Notes under the pieces: generated by a model
What the model saw: the letters and a program-made list of their open reading frames with translations, nothing else
Told to the model about the DNA's origin: nothing
The model's database searches: none
Position numbers and translations under genes: made by a program
Shown here: positions 22,150-30,048 of the stretch, piece after piece
How positions within the stretch are numbered: the stretch's first letter is position 1
How the letters are laid out: the number at the start of each line of letters is the position of its first letter
Origin: a virus
Virus record (IMG/VR): IMGVR_UViG_3300037963_000862
Coordinates: 1 to 36,550 of that record
Reading direction: 5' to 3' (one strand)
DNA: 36,550 nucleotides

Positions 22150-22969
22150 TGTACAAATGTCACAGACTTTACGTGACCAAATAACAGATAACTACAAACA
22201 ACAGTTATACAATGCGTATCGTAAGCACCACAACGTGCAACCAGCGATTGACGCGATATTGCAGGGTATCATAGATAACGACTCAGAGTTTGCTACTCTT
22301 TGCAAAATAAACGAAGAGCTTGAACCAGTATTGAAAAGTCTAAAAGAGAAATATAAAGACTTTCATCAATACTATAGTTCAGACCCTATGGTTGACGAAC
22401 TAATAAAAATGTCAACAGAACTTGGTCTTATTTGTAACCCAAACAGAAAAGAGAAAAACCTTTCATTTATTACTAATTGGCATGCACCTTACAACGATGA
22501 GTACAATGAAGACAAGCAACAGCCTGCTTCTGCGAACCACGAAGAGGGAGATGTACCTGTAAAAATAGAAAACTTATCTCCGTTCTACTCACCTGTTAAA
22601 GTTAAAATTGAGTACGAAAGAGGTTGGCAGCGTAAACAGTTTGCACCGCACACAGATGGCAGTGCCATACTTATTACTGATCCTGAGCTATGCGCACAGT
22701 TATCACCTATTGGAGAGATTGAAGTAAAAGTTGGCAATGATGTAGAAACATTCAAAGAATATATCAGTAAGATTACTACGCTCAAAAGGTTTATCGATGA
22801 ATGGCCTGGTGGTAAAGACTTGGTACCTGAGGAGTATCTACAACGTATGCTAGCCAAGAAGACACCGGCTAAAGCAAACCGTATGTCGCCAGATCAGATC
22901 ATACCTGATGAGTTGAAAGAACAGATGAATGAGGTCATACTAACCAATAAACTATTGGGGGAGGACTAA
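22142..22969 (+). CDS. Hypothetical protein, paralogue of the 221-aa protein, 275 aa
   Basis: 275 residues. The start (VQMSQTLRDQITDNYKQQLYNAY) and end (TLKRFIDEWPGGKDLVPEEYLQ, then ELKEQMNEVILTNKLLGED) line up with those of the 221-aa gene at 19533, with a longer middle that includes a Pro/Glu-rich linker and a beta-rich segment. I take them as paralogues from a duplication within the operon. Strong ribosome binding site (AAGGAGGT). The stop overlaps the next start (TAATG). Function unknown. Confidence 0.78.
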   Translation: MASVQMSQTLRDQITDNYKQQLYNAYRKHHNVQPAIDAILQGIIDNDSEFATLCKINEELEPVLKSLKEKYKDFHQYYSSDPMVDELIKMSTELGLICNPNRKEKNLSFITNWHAPYNDEYNEDKQQPASANHEEGDVPVKIENLSPFYSPVKVKIEYERGWQRKQFAPHTDGSAILITDPELCAQLSPIGEIEVKVGNDVETFKEYISKITTLKRFIDEWPGGKDLVPEEYLQRMLAKKTPAKANRMSPDQIIPDELKEQMNEVILTNKLLGED

Positions 22970-23154
22970 TGGAATTAGAACATGAAAAGCAGTGGCAATA
23001 TGACCACAGCAAATCTTATGAGTGCAATATGCAAAGTTGGATAGACGCTGTATATTGGGAACGTAAGAAATATAATGAACGACAACTAACAGACTCTGAA
23101 GCTAAAATGAAGTTTGCAGAGTACTACCCGAGGGACCAGTATGGGAAGACTTAA
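22969..23154 (+). CDS. Small hypothetical protein, 61 aa
   Basis: The ATG at 22969 overlaps the TAA of the preceding gene (TAATG), with GGGGGAGG 5 nt upstream. A charged, aromatic-rich helical product (QWQYDHSKSYECNMQSW, then YWERKKYNERQ). No family seen. It overlaps the next gene by 14 nt. Confidence 0.65.
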   Translation: MELEHEKQWQYDHSKSYECNMQSWIDAVYWERKKYNERQLTDSEAKMKFAEYYPRDQYGKT

Positions 23155-23338
23155 AAATGCAATGTTCGACATAGGACACGAAGCAATGGAAATAGGACTT
23201 GAAGCTACTGCTGACAAGTACTCCATGTCTGTCGATGACATAAAGTTTTGTGTGCTATTCGTATGTGCATATGATGGCAATTGGCAACAATTTGTTGACG
23301 AGGGCCTCTGGGATCAAAGAGACCAGAAACTACATTAA
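23141..23338 (+). CDS. Small hypothetical protein, 65 aa
   Basis: The start at 23141 has GAGGGA 7 nt upstream. The 65-residue product is helical and acidic with MFDIGHEAMEIGLEATADKY and SVDDIKFCVLFVCAYDGNW. An in-frame ATG at 23114 lacks a ribosome binding site. Family unknown. Confidence 0.65.
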   Translation: MGRLKNAMFDIGHEAMEIGLEATADKYSMSVDDIKFCVLFVCAYDGNWQQFVDEGLWDQRDQKLH

Positions 23339-23360
23339 CCTAATATATCATGGAGGATAT

Positions 23361-24200
23361 ATGAATATTAAAGATTTAAATGTTGATGATTTGTTTGCTT
23401 ATCTACCAGAAGGTAAGTTTGCAGGTTATTCAATAACTCGAATAGAAGAAGATAAAATAGAAAACCAAACAGACTACATTATCTATCTTCGTAACATAAA
23501 CAACAACAGACTACGTGTCGTTCCATTTGTTGACCTTATTGAGACAGAGTGGCAACCTATGGTTGGTTGGAAGAACTACAATGCTGTTGAACAAGTACAA
23601 GGTCTTATAGACCCAGATGGCAAAGTACATGCTAATTCAAGAAGATTAATTGAGAATGGCATTATTAAAGACAGCGTGCTTATAGAAACAGATCACAAGA
23701 GCTCTAGAAGAAATACAAGAAAAGCAAAGAAACAAGCTGTAAGTAAAGGTATGCGTAACATTATTGTTAACATGTCACAACCAGGCACCATGGGTGCTGC
23801 TATGCAGAAAGCAGTTGAAGAAATAGCACCTGCAGAACCTGTAAAAGAACCTGATACAAAGGTTGTCCCACAGTATGATTACTCTTCTCTTAGTAGATGT
23901 TATTACAGTGACTTAGATATTATTGGTAAAGCGTACTTATCAGCGGACCCAGATTATTCATACGCTGCAGGAAAGTTTCAACACGAATTGTCCAGAACAA
24001 TGCATGAACAATGTCTTGAAGACTTTAGAAATGGTACTAAAAACTTGTATGAAATAAAACAAACACAAATAAGTGTTAACAAAAAGAAACAAACAGGGTA
24101 TCGTGAACCTATAACATGGCTAACAATGGTTAAACGTTTAGGTAAAGCCATATATAAATTTGGAACAACACAAGAGAAAAAGGAGTTTGGAATACTATGA
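23361..24200 (+). CDS. Hypothetical protein, 279 aa
   Basis: Start at 23361 after TGGAGG; upstream in-frame starts lie within the previous gene and have no ribosome binding site. The N-terminal part (1-85) is beta-rich (GYSITRIEEDKIENQTDYII, then YLRNINNNRLRVV). A basic segment follows (about 115-135: KSSRRNTRKAKKQAVSKG), then a Pro/Glu linker and a helical C-terminal part (FQHELSRTMHEQCLEDFRNG). The basic linker could bind nucleic acid. No family recognised. The stop overlaps the next ATG (ATGA). Confidence 0.72.
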   Translation: MNIKDLNVDDLFAYLPEGKFAGYSITRIEEDKIENQTDYIIYLRNINNNRLRVVPFVDLIETEWQPMVGWKNYNAVEQVQGLIDPDGKVHANSRRLIENGIIKDSVLIETDHKSSRRNTRKAKKQAVSKGMRNIIVNMSQPGTMGAAMQKAVEEIAPAEPVKEPDTKVVPQYDYSSLSRCYYSDLDIIGKAYLSADPDYSYAAGKFQHELSRTMHEQCLEDFRNGTKNLYEIKQTQISVNKKKQTGYREPITWLTMVKRLGKAIYKFGTTQEKKEFGIL

Positions 24201-24427
24201 GTTATTGGAACGATGACTACTTTGAAGTAGCAATGAAAGCAGCATTTGACGCTGCAGGCACTATGAAGTGTCCAAGTTGTGGGAGCCGTTCTTGCGGTTA
24301 TACACCACAAACAAAAATATTTGACTGTGCAGGTTGTGGCCACAAGTGGTCCGACGACGTCAAAGCACAGGCCATGAGACCACTACATGAGAAACCTACC
24401 ATGGAGGTAGATTACTCAGATTGGTAA
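24197..24427 (+). CDS. Zinc-ribbon protein, 76 aa
   Basis: The 76-residue product has CPSC (about 25-28), a nearby CGY, and CAGCGHKW (about 44-51): a TFIIS-type zinc ribbon of about 25 residues between helical ends. Coupled to the 279-aa gene (ATGA). Such ribbons in phages often modify RNA polymerase or bind nucleic acid. It is the last gene before the structured 24.4-24.7 kb region. Confidence 0.78.
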   Translation: MSYWNDDYFEVAMKAAFDAAGTMKCPSCGSRSCGYTPQTKIFDCAGCGHKWSDDVKAQAMRPLHEKPTMEVDYSDW

Positions 24428-24699
24428 CAGTTTGACTCTCTTGACGAAAAGCCATCCAATTAGGTGCGACGCGTCACAACCAGTTTAAACACTGCCGCCT
24501 ACTGGAAAACGAGATGGAGATAGAGAGTCATTTAGTCTAGGATTACCCGGTACAGTGCACCCTATGTAAACATAGATGGGAACGGTATTAAGTAAGGCTC
24601 TTGCGGTGCGATGAAACCTTACCCGCCTTTGAACATACTCAGGAGGAGTATTAGTATAGCCCAAGATTCGGGAACCCGGCTTGGGCTATGCGTCTTAGA
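24428..24699 (+). ncRNA. Candidate structured non-coding RNA, about 260 nt
   Basis: This gene-free stretch can fold extensively on the plus strand. A 9-bp closing stem TGACTCTCT/AGAGAGTCA (24433-24441 with 24522-24530) encloses CCATC/GATGG (24452-24456 with 24513-24517) and CCAGT/ACTGG (24480-24484 with 24501-24505). Then come CTATGT/ACATAG near 24562-24575, GTAAGG/CCTTAC near 24592-24621, ATACTC-AGGAG-GAGTAT at 24635-24651 and the strong end hairpin at 24656-24689. Seven GGA triplets are present, one in a hairpin loop, so CsrA binding is conceivable. No family recognised; it is not a tRNA or tmRNA as far as I can tell. Confidence 0.5.
24656..24689. terminator. Strong hairpin between convergent genes
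   Basis: ATAGCCCAAG/CTTGGGCTAT (10 bp) with an inner CGGG/CCCG pair gives a 14-bp interrupted stem. It lies 11 nt past the end of the minus-strand virion-like gene and after the plus-strand candidate RNA. No T run on either side, so it may be a stem that blocks both transcripts or stabilises RNA ends rather than a classical terminator. Confidence 0.5.
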
Positions 24700-25110
24700 T
24701 TACGCTACTGTAATCCAAATTTCCAATGTACCTGTTGCTACGTCTGAACCAGGAGCTACTTCACAAATGATATCAATTGTATCGTCTGCACTGTAAGTCT
24801 TTGGACATACGTTAACATCCATGTGATCAGCTGAACCGTCTTGGCCTGCTGTTGATGCAGCGATATAGTAATCTGTATCGTCACCATCACCAACACCCCA
24901 GACTAAAGCTGTACCACCGTCAAGGTCACTAGATTTAATTACAACATTATGCACTGTCTCACCAGCAAAAACGTCTACCATTTTGTATACGTCAGCTGCA
25001 TTAGGAGCTGCAGTTATGTTGATCTTAGCGTATCTCACACCAAGAGCCCCACTAGGGAACGGCTTGAATGATTGATTTCCGCTTACCATGTCACTTGTAA
25101 AAGTTGCCAT
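24700..25110 (-). CDS. Virion-like (decoration/fibre) protein, 136 aa
   Basis: The start at 25110 has GGAG 7 nt upstream; an in-frame ATG at 25185 has no ribosome binding site and overlaps the promoter. The 136-residue product is all-beta by pattern, rich in Asp, Gly, Ala, Thr and Val (KINITAAPNAADVYKMVDVF, then TALVWGVGDGDDTDYYIAAS), with the look of a capsid decoration or tail-fibre domain. It is the only minus-strand gene inside the rightward block and stands alone with its own promoter, so it is likely made in large amounts late. Function inferred. Confidence 0.75.
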   Translation of the reverse strand: MATFTSDMVSGNQSFKPFPSGALGVRYAKINITAAPNAADVYKMVDVFAGETVHNVVIKSSDLDGGTALVWGVGDGDDTDYYIAASTAGQDGSADHMDVNVCPKTYSADDTIDIICEVAPGSDVATGTLEIWITVA

Positions 25111-25128
25111 AATATTCTCCAGTTGTTT

Positions 25129-25149
25129 ATTACACCACCATGATGTAAT
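25129..25149 (-). promoter_or_regulatory. Leader hairpin of the virion-like gene
   Basis: ATTACA/TGTAAT with two further pairs inside, in the short 5' leader between the promoter and the ATG at 25110. It could protect the 5' end of an abundant mRNA. Confidence 0.4.
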
Positions 25150-25156
25150 ATCTATA

Positions 25157-25185
25157 GTCATAAAGACAGAAATGTATTTTGTCAA
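25157..25185 (-). promoter_or_regulatory. Sigma70-type promoter
   Basis: On the minus strand TTGACA (25185-25180), a 17-nt spacer and TATGAC (25162-25157). The -35 is perfect and the spacing ideal; the -10 matches at four of six. It drives the lone virion-like gene, implying host RNA polymerase is used for it. Confidence 0.7.
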
Positions 25186-25206
25186 GTTTAATTAAGGAGT
25201 AATTAG

Positions 25207-25419
25207 ATGCCCCCCACACATGTATATGTAAAACGTAATCCAATACATCCATATACATACAATAATCCTGACGACTTGCCCTACATACAATGGAAATATG
25301 TAAAGCTTTCTGTTGCGTATAACATGTATACAAGTAAACAAATCGGTTGGGAGCGTGCAAAAAAACACGAGTACGAAGACTGGTGTAACAAGATGAAAAA
25401 GTTCAAGGAGGAACTATGA
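25207..25419 (+). CDS. Hypothetical protein, 70 aa
   Basis: AAGGAG lies 8 nt before the ATG. The 70-residue product is Pro/Tyr-rich at first (VKRNPIHPYTYNNPDDLPY) and ends in a charged helix (WCNKMKKFKEEL) that carries the ribosome binding site for the next gene. The last bases overlap the next start (ATGA). First gene of the replication block; function unknown. Confidence 0.68.
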   Translation: MPPTHVYVKRNPIHPYTYNNPDDLPYIQWKYVKLSVAYNMYTSKQIGWERAKKHEYEDWCNKMKKFKEEL

Positions 25420-25586
25420 CTTGGAAAATAATAGACGAAGATACTGACGCTATAGAATGTATAGAAGAAATTATATATCAGGCTTATAACGACCCTGCTT
25501 ATATTAAAGCATTTGAAAGAGTAAAAGACCTTGCAAAGAAAGGCATGATTGTTGAAAAGTACATGAAAGAATGGGGTAAACAATAA
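25416..25586 (+). CDS. Small acidic helical protein, 56 aa
   Basis: AGGAGG lies 4 nt before the ATG at 25416, and the stop overlaps the DNA polymerase start (TAATG), so it is coupled on both sides. Product MTWKIIDEDTDAIECIEEII and onward to VEKYMKEWGKQ is helical with an acidic first half. No family; perhaps a polymerase accessory peptide, by position only. Confidence 0.65.
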   Translation: MTWKIIDEDTDAIECIEEIIYQAYNDPAYIKAFERVKDLAKKGMIVEKYMKEWGKQ

Positions 25587-27382
25587 TGCAAAAAATTTAT
25601 TTAGACTTCGAAACATACTATGACGTACAACTTACTCTCAGTAAGATGTCTACCGTACAATATATCAACCATCCTGACTTTAAGGTATGGGGTGTTGGTA
25701 TCAAGGTAGAAGACGGTCCTACTGAATGGTACAACGAAGAAGAAACGCCAGACATACTCGCACAAATAGATTGGGATGAGACTGCGGTCGTATGTCATAA
25801 CACTCTGTTTGACGCGTACATACTCACACAATACTTTGGCTATAAACCTGCGTTCTATTATGATACAGCAGCTATGGCCAGAGGACTGTATCCGAACATG
25901 TCCGCTAGCCTTGCAAAGTCATGCGAACGAGAGTTTCCAAACGATCTAAGTATGCGTAAGGGAGAAGAACTTGTGAATGCTAAAGGTGTACGAGACTTAG
26001 ACCCTGAACTTGATTCGCAAATCGGTGGTTACTGTGTCCAGGACGTGGACCTTACGTACGCACTCTTCCAAAGCTACATTCAGAACTATCCGGACAAAGA
26101 ACTTCGCATCATAGATTTGACTGTACGAATGTTTGTAGAACCAAAACTTATGTTGGACCGCGGACTACTTACAACTTACAAAGATGAGATGGTAACGCGC
26201 ACACAAAATGCGATCCAGGCGTCGGGGCTTACACGAGAAGTATTGGCTTCACAAGTTAAGTTCAAAGAACATTTAGAATCATTAGGTATAGTCGTACCTA
26301 CAAAGAAAAGTCCAACTACTGGCCTACAGATACCTGCGTTCGGTAAGAACGACAGTGCTTATATACAAATGTGTCAAATGTACCCAGAGTACTCGGACAT
26401 TTGGGAAGCTCGTGAGCTGGTAAAGTCACGTATAGAAGAAACCAGAGCTCAACGATTTATAGACTCTACCAACCCTGATGGTACGTTCAGTGTACCGCTG
26501 CGTTACTACGCCGCACACACAGGTAGATTTGGTGGCTCGGACAAAATCAACTTGCAGAACCTGCCAAGAGGTTCAACACTCAGACGTGCAATCATGGCCC
26601 CACCGGGACAACGATTGTACATAGCTGACTTATCTAACATCGAGGCGCGTATGCTAGCATGGTTGGCAAAAGAGTACGATCTCGTGCAGGCTTTTGCCAC
26701 AGGTCGTGACGTATACTGTGAGTTTGCATCTCAGATATATGGTCGAACGATTACTAAAGATGACAAGTTAGAAAGATACGTAGGTAAGACAGCTATACTT
26801 GGTCTAGGGTACGGTATGGGGGCCGATAAGTTTCAGATGACACTTAAGACTGGCTCCCCTTCCGTTGATGTTTCGGACACTGTAGCCCAGACCATCGTGG
26901 CTCAGTACCGTGGCATGTATCCAAACATACCAATGCTGTGGTCCAGCATGAAAGATTCACTCTTTCAAATGTTGAACCCTCGTGGTGTAGGACTAAAGTA
27001 TGGTCCACTAACAATCGAACGACAAGCGCTAGGCTTGCCAAACGGTATGCACTTAAAGTATCCAGGTCTTTATTATTCTGCTGGAAACTTTATGTACAAA
27101 ACAGATCGCAGCGTGATTCGTACACACGGACCTCGAGTTACAGAGAATGTCGTACAAGCCCTGTCACGGCTGGTTATTACCGATCAAATGTTAGACATAC
27201 AAACATTACCTCAGGTAGATATTGTTCTACAGGTACACGACGAAATTATAGCTATTGGTTCAGAACATAATGCTGATGCTACAATGGATAGAATTATTCA
27301 AATTATGCGTACGCCACCCGAATGGTGTAGCGATCTACCGCTCGACGCCGAGGGGGGAGTGAGTAAAGTATATGACAAATAA
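25586..27382 (+). CDS. DNA polymerase I family (family A) with 3'-5' exonuclease, 598 aa
   Basis: Exonuclease motifs are LDFET (D7, E9), VCHNTLFD (about 70-77) and YCVQDVD (about 149-155). Polymerase motif A is ADLSNIEARMLAWL (about 347), motif B is GKTAILGLGYG (about 399) and motif C is VHDEI (about 550). Motif A has SNIEAR where bacterial Pol I has SQIELR, as in many phage enzymes. There is no 5'-3' exonuclease domain. It replicates the phage genome with the PrimPol-helicase two genes downstream. Coupled to the preceding small gene; overlaps the CsrA gene by 11 nt. Confidence 0.95.
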   Translation: MQKIYLDFETYYDVQLTLSKMSTVQYINHPDFKVWGVGIKVEDGPTEWYNEEETPDILAQIDWDETAVVCHNTLFDAYILTQYFGYKPAFYYDTAAMARGLYPNMSASLAKSCEREFPNDLSMRKGEELVNAKGVRDLDPELDSQIGGYCVQDVDLTYALFQSYIQNYPDKELRIIDLTVRMFVEPKLMLDRGLLTTYKDEMVTRTQNAIQASGLTREVLASQVKFKEHLESLGIVVPTKKSPTTGLQIPAFGKNDSAYIQMCQMYPEYSDIWEARELVKSRIEETRAQRFIDSTNPDGTFSVPLRYYAAHTGRFGGSDKINLQNLPRGSTLRRAIMAPPGQRLYIADLSNIEARMLAWLAKEYDLVQAFATGRDVYCEFASQIYGRTITKDDKLERYVGKTAILGLGYGMGADKFQMTLKTGSPSVDVSDTVAQTIVAQYRGMYPNIPMLWSSMKDSLFQMLNPRGVGLKYGPLTIERQALGLPNGMHLKYPGLYYSAGNFMYKTDRSVIRTHGPRVTENVVQALSRLVITDQMLDIQTLPQVDIVLQVHDEIIAIGSEHNADATMDRIIQIMRTPPEWCSDLPLDAEGGVSKVYDK

Positions 27383-27557
27383 AAACCTTATCCTGACTAG
27401 AAAGAAAGGAGATAAAGTTATCATACAACAAGGGGACCAGGTCGTCTGTGTTGTAACCGTAACTAATATAACACCTACCCAATGCAAATTAGGGTTTCAG
27501 GCAGACTCTTCTGTACGTATAGACAGAGAGGAGGTATACTCAAAGAAGGAGATTTAA
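27372..27557 (+). CDS. csrA: CsrA/RsmA-family RNA-binding regulator, 61 aa
   Basis: The 61-residue product is the same size as bacterial CsrA and aligns along its length: NLILTRKKGDKVII matches the first strand LILTRRVGETLMI, and VRIDREEVY matches the conserved VHREEIY. The RNA-contact residues of E. coli CsrA near L4, R6 and R44 are kept; R7 is Lys here. CsrA dimers bind GGA in hairpin loops or ribosome binding sites and block or stabilise mRNAs, mainly for carbon metabolism, motility and biofilm genes. Set between DNA polymerase and primase genes and overlapping the former by 11 nt, it is expressed during replication. It could re-direct host translation or control phage mRNAs. Confidence 0.9.
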   Translation: MTNKNLILTRKKGDKVIIQQGDQVVCVVTVTNITPTQCKLGFQADSSVRIDREEVYSKKEI

Positions 27558-27558
27558 T

Positions 27559-30048
27559 ATGGAAGTTGTTTTTTTAAAAGCAAAAAAACCCCTGTCAAAA
27601 GAAATATCAGAAGAAGGTATCAAACCTTACCCACTGATAAAAAATTTTAGTTCAGAACATTTTGATGTATCAGTAGATAAAAAAGGGTTAGATAAATTAT
27701 ATAAGTTACTTACAGAACAAGCACAGGCTGGTGCATGTTTGCACAAAGGATCGTTAAAACGTCCATTGGACAACGAACCACGGGCATTCATGTCCGAACG
27801 TGCAAACACTACGCAGTTGTTAGTGTTAGATGTTGATGGATTGATTACCTCAAACCCAGGTGACTTACAAGCGTTGGCCGACAAGATAATCTTGCAACTT
27901 CCAGAATGTTTCCACAACGTAAGTTATATTGTTCAGGCCAGCGCGTCTCTTGGGTTCAAGAAAGATACTGTATCTATGCATCTATTCTTTCTTTTAGACA
28001 TGCCAGTACATCCAAAAACTCTCAAAGACTTTATTCGTATGACAAACTACAATAGCGAGTTTCTTGCTGAACAAATAAAGCTTTCAGCTAATGGTCAAAG
28101 TCTTTCGTACATATTAGACCCATCTGTCGCAGACAACAGCAAACTAATATACATTGCACCACCAAAGTTTGTTGGTGTTGAAGACCCTTATCCAGATAAC
28201 AGATTCCTCAAGGTTGACCGTGGTTCGCCTGTTCTTGAAATCTCCTCGTCTTTAATTGGTGTTAATCCTGAAAAGGTACATGCACTTGGTTTGCAGATTA
28301 AAGACAACCTAAGGAAGAAGAACAATCTTCCAAAAAGAAACGGAAAAATAACTACGGTCAACGTTGCTGGAGAAGCGCACGAAGTATTACAAAACCCAGA
28401 CAAAATGACCATCCAGATCACACGTGTGTCCGAACCTTTTGTTAACTGTAATGTTAATGGAGGAGACAGTGGAGGTTATTACTTTGTTTTAACTAATCCA
28501 CATTACATGTATAACTTCAAAGGTGAACCAGTGTGGGAGATAGAAAAAGCAGACCCTGACTTCTATCGCAGTATCTTTGAGATATTTGCAGACAAGATAG
28601 ACACAGATACTAAAAAGAAACCAATTGTATTACGTGACTTTTTCACGGATACCTATTACAACGGAGTGTATGATGAAACTAAACAACAATTTGACGACGA
28701 CTACCCGCTCACGCCCACCGGCAAAAGTTCTGTTAATGATTTTCTTAAGTCTCATGGTCGCCCTACCATGGATTTTGTTCCAGACGCTCGTGTCATATTT
28801 GATCCTAGCAGTGACAAAGGTATTGACTTGGAGACCATTCCATACTCAGTAAATTTATTTAGACGTACACCTTACATGCTGCGCGCAGAAGAAAACGTAA
28901 AAGAACTTTCGTACGGCGAAGCGATCCAGGTGGCAAAGATTGCACCGAACTTTTACAAACTTATGATGCATGCGCTTGGTAACGGCAAACCTGAGTTCGA
29001 ACATTTTATGAACTGGTTAGCTTATATTTACCAATACAAAAAGAAAACAATGACAGCTTGGATATTTACAGGTATACCTGGAACTGGTAAGGGCTTGTTT
29101 GTACACAAGATACTCAAACCTTTGTTTGGTGAACTACAAACACCAATGCGTTCTTTAGAAAATATAGAAGAACACTTTAACTTATATATGAGAACAGCAA
29201 TGTTTCTTGTAGTTGATGAGTTTCGTATGGCTGACTCAGGATCAGTAGGCAAAATGGCCGACAAACTAAAACATCAAATTACAGAACCTAATCTTACAAT
29301 TAGAGCAATGCGTACAAACCAAATCGAGCTGCCGTCTTTCACGAACTTTATATTCCTGACTAACAGAGCAGACGCAGTCAAAATAGAAGACAGCGACAGA
29401 CGATACAACGTAGCGCCACGTCAAGAACAAAAGATAGAACACGTACATCCAGAGCTCTTAGATAACTTGTCCGCACTAGAACCTGAACTATATATTATTG
29501 CAGGTGTATTAGAAAAGTTTAAAGTTGATCAACGTATGGCTCATACAGCACTAGAAAACGATGCAAAGAAAGAAATGAAAGAAGTATCTATGTCAGTGTT
29601 AGAAGAATTTGCAAACGCAATACGTACACGCAACTTAGAATATTTTACAGAAGTGTTAGATATACCGCTTACAAATACATTTGACGCTGGTGGTATAAGT
29701 ACGGCGCAAAGATACCTAAAAGATTGGTTAGCTAACGCTGAAGAAGAACAAATCATACCACTAGCTCACTTTAAGATTGTGTATGACGCACTTACAGATA
29801 GTCGTAATACTTTGTCACAAAGAGACTTTTCTAAACGTATGTCACGATTAAATATTAAGACTGCACGTAAACGTGTAAGCAAAGACCGTGACGCTAAAAT
29901 ACCACGTGGAGTTGTATTAACTTGGAAAATAGACAATAATGTTCGAGAAGAACTTATAAAAGAACACTTTGACGAAAGGGATTTAAACTTATTAGATAAT
30001 GGACAATCTAACGCAACCCAATCGTCCAGACCTAATCTCAACGGTTGA
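27559..30048 (+). CDS. PrimPol-SF3 helicase fusion, 829 aa
   Basis: The N-terminal half looks like an archaeo-eukaryotic primase domain: LLVLDVDG (about 87-94) as the metal motif, and SMHLFFLLD (about 139-147) as the SxH motif. The C-terminal half is a superfamily 3 helicase: Walker A GIPGTGKG (about 504-511), Walker B FLVVDEF (about 549-555), and the sensor-like segment FTNFIFLTNR, then SDRRYNV. A basic C-terminal part follows. It would unwind the fork and make primers for the family A polymerase. Strong ribosome binding site AAGGAG. It overlaps the start of the nuclease gene by 50 nt. Confidence 0.9.
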   Translation: MEVVFLKAKKPLSKEISEEGIKPYPLIKNFSSEHFDVSVDKKGLDKLYKLLTEQAQAGACLHKGSLKRPLDNEPRAFMSERANTTQLLVLDVDGLITSNPGDLQALADKIILQLPECFHNVSYIVQASASLGFKKDTVSMHLFFLLDMPVHPKTLKDFIRMTNYNSEFLAEQIKLSANGQSLSYILDPSVADNSKLIYIAPPKFVGVEDPYPDNRFLKVDRGSPVLEISSSLIGVNPEKVHALGLQIKDNLRKKNNLPKRNGKITTVNVAGEAHEVLQNPDKMTIQITRVSEPFVNCNVNGGDSGGYYFVLTNPHYMYNFKGEPVWEIEKADPDFYRSIFEIFADKIDTDTKKKPIVLRDFFTDTYYNGVYDETKQQFDDDYPLTPTGKSSVNDFLKSHGRPTMDFVPDARVIFDPSSDKGIDLETIPYSVNLFRRTPYMLRAEENVKELSYGEAIQVAKIAPNFYKLMMHALGNGKPEFEHFMNWLAYIYQYKKKTMTAWIFTGIPGTGKGLFVHKILKPLFGELQTPMRSLENIEEHFNLYMRTAMFLVVDEFRMADSGSVGKMADKLKHQITEPNLTIRAMRTNQIELPSFTNFIFLTNRADAVKIEDSDRRYNVAPRQEQKIEHVHPELLDNLSALEPELYIIAGVLEKFKVDQRMAHTALENDAKKEMKEVSMSVLEEFANAIRTRNLEYFTEVLDIPLTNTFDAGGISTAQRYLKDWLANAEEEQIIPLAHFKIVYDALTDSRNTLSQRDFSKRMSRLNIKTARKRVSKDRDAKIPRGVVLTWKIDNNVREELIKEHFDERDLNLLDNGQSNATQSSRPNLNG

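Noticed and set aside
24540-24640. tRNA or tmRNA in the gene-free region
   Set aside because: No GTTCRA-type T-loop, no acceptor stem with a CCA-like end and no tag reading frame could be found.
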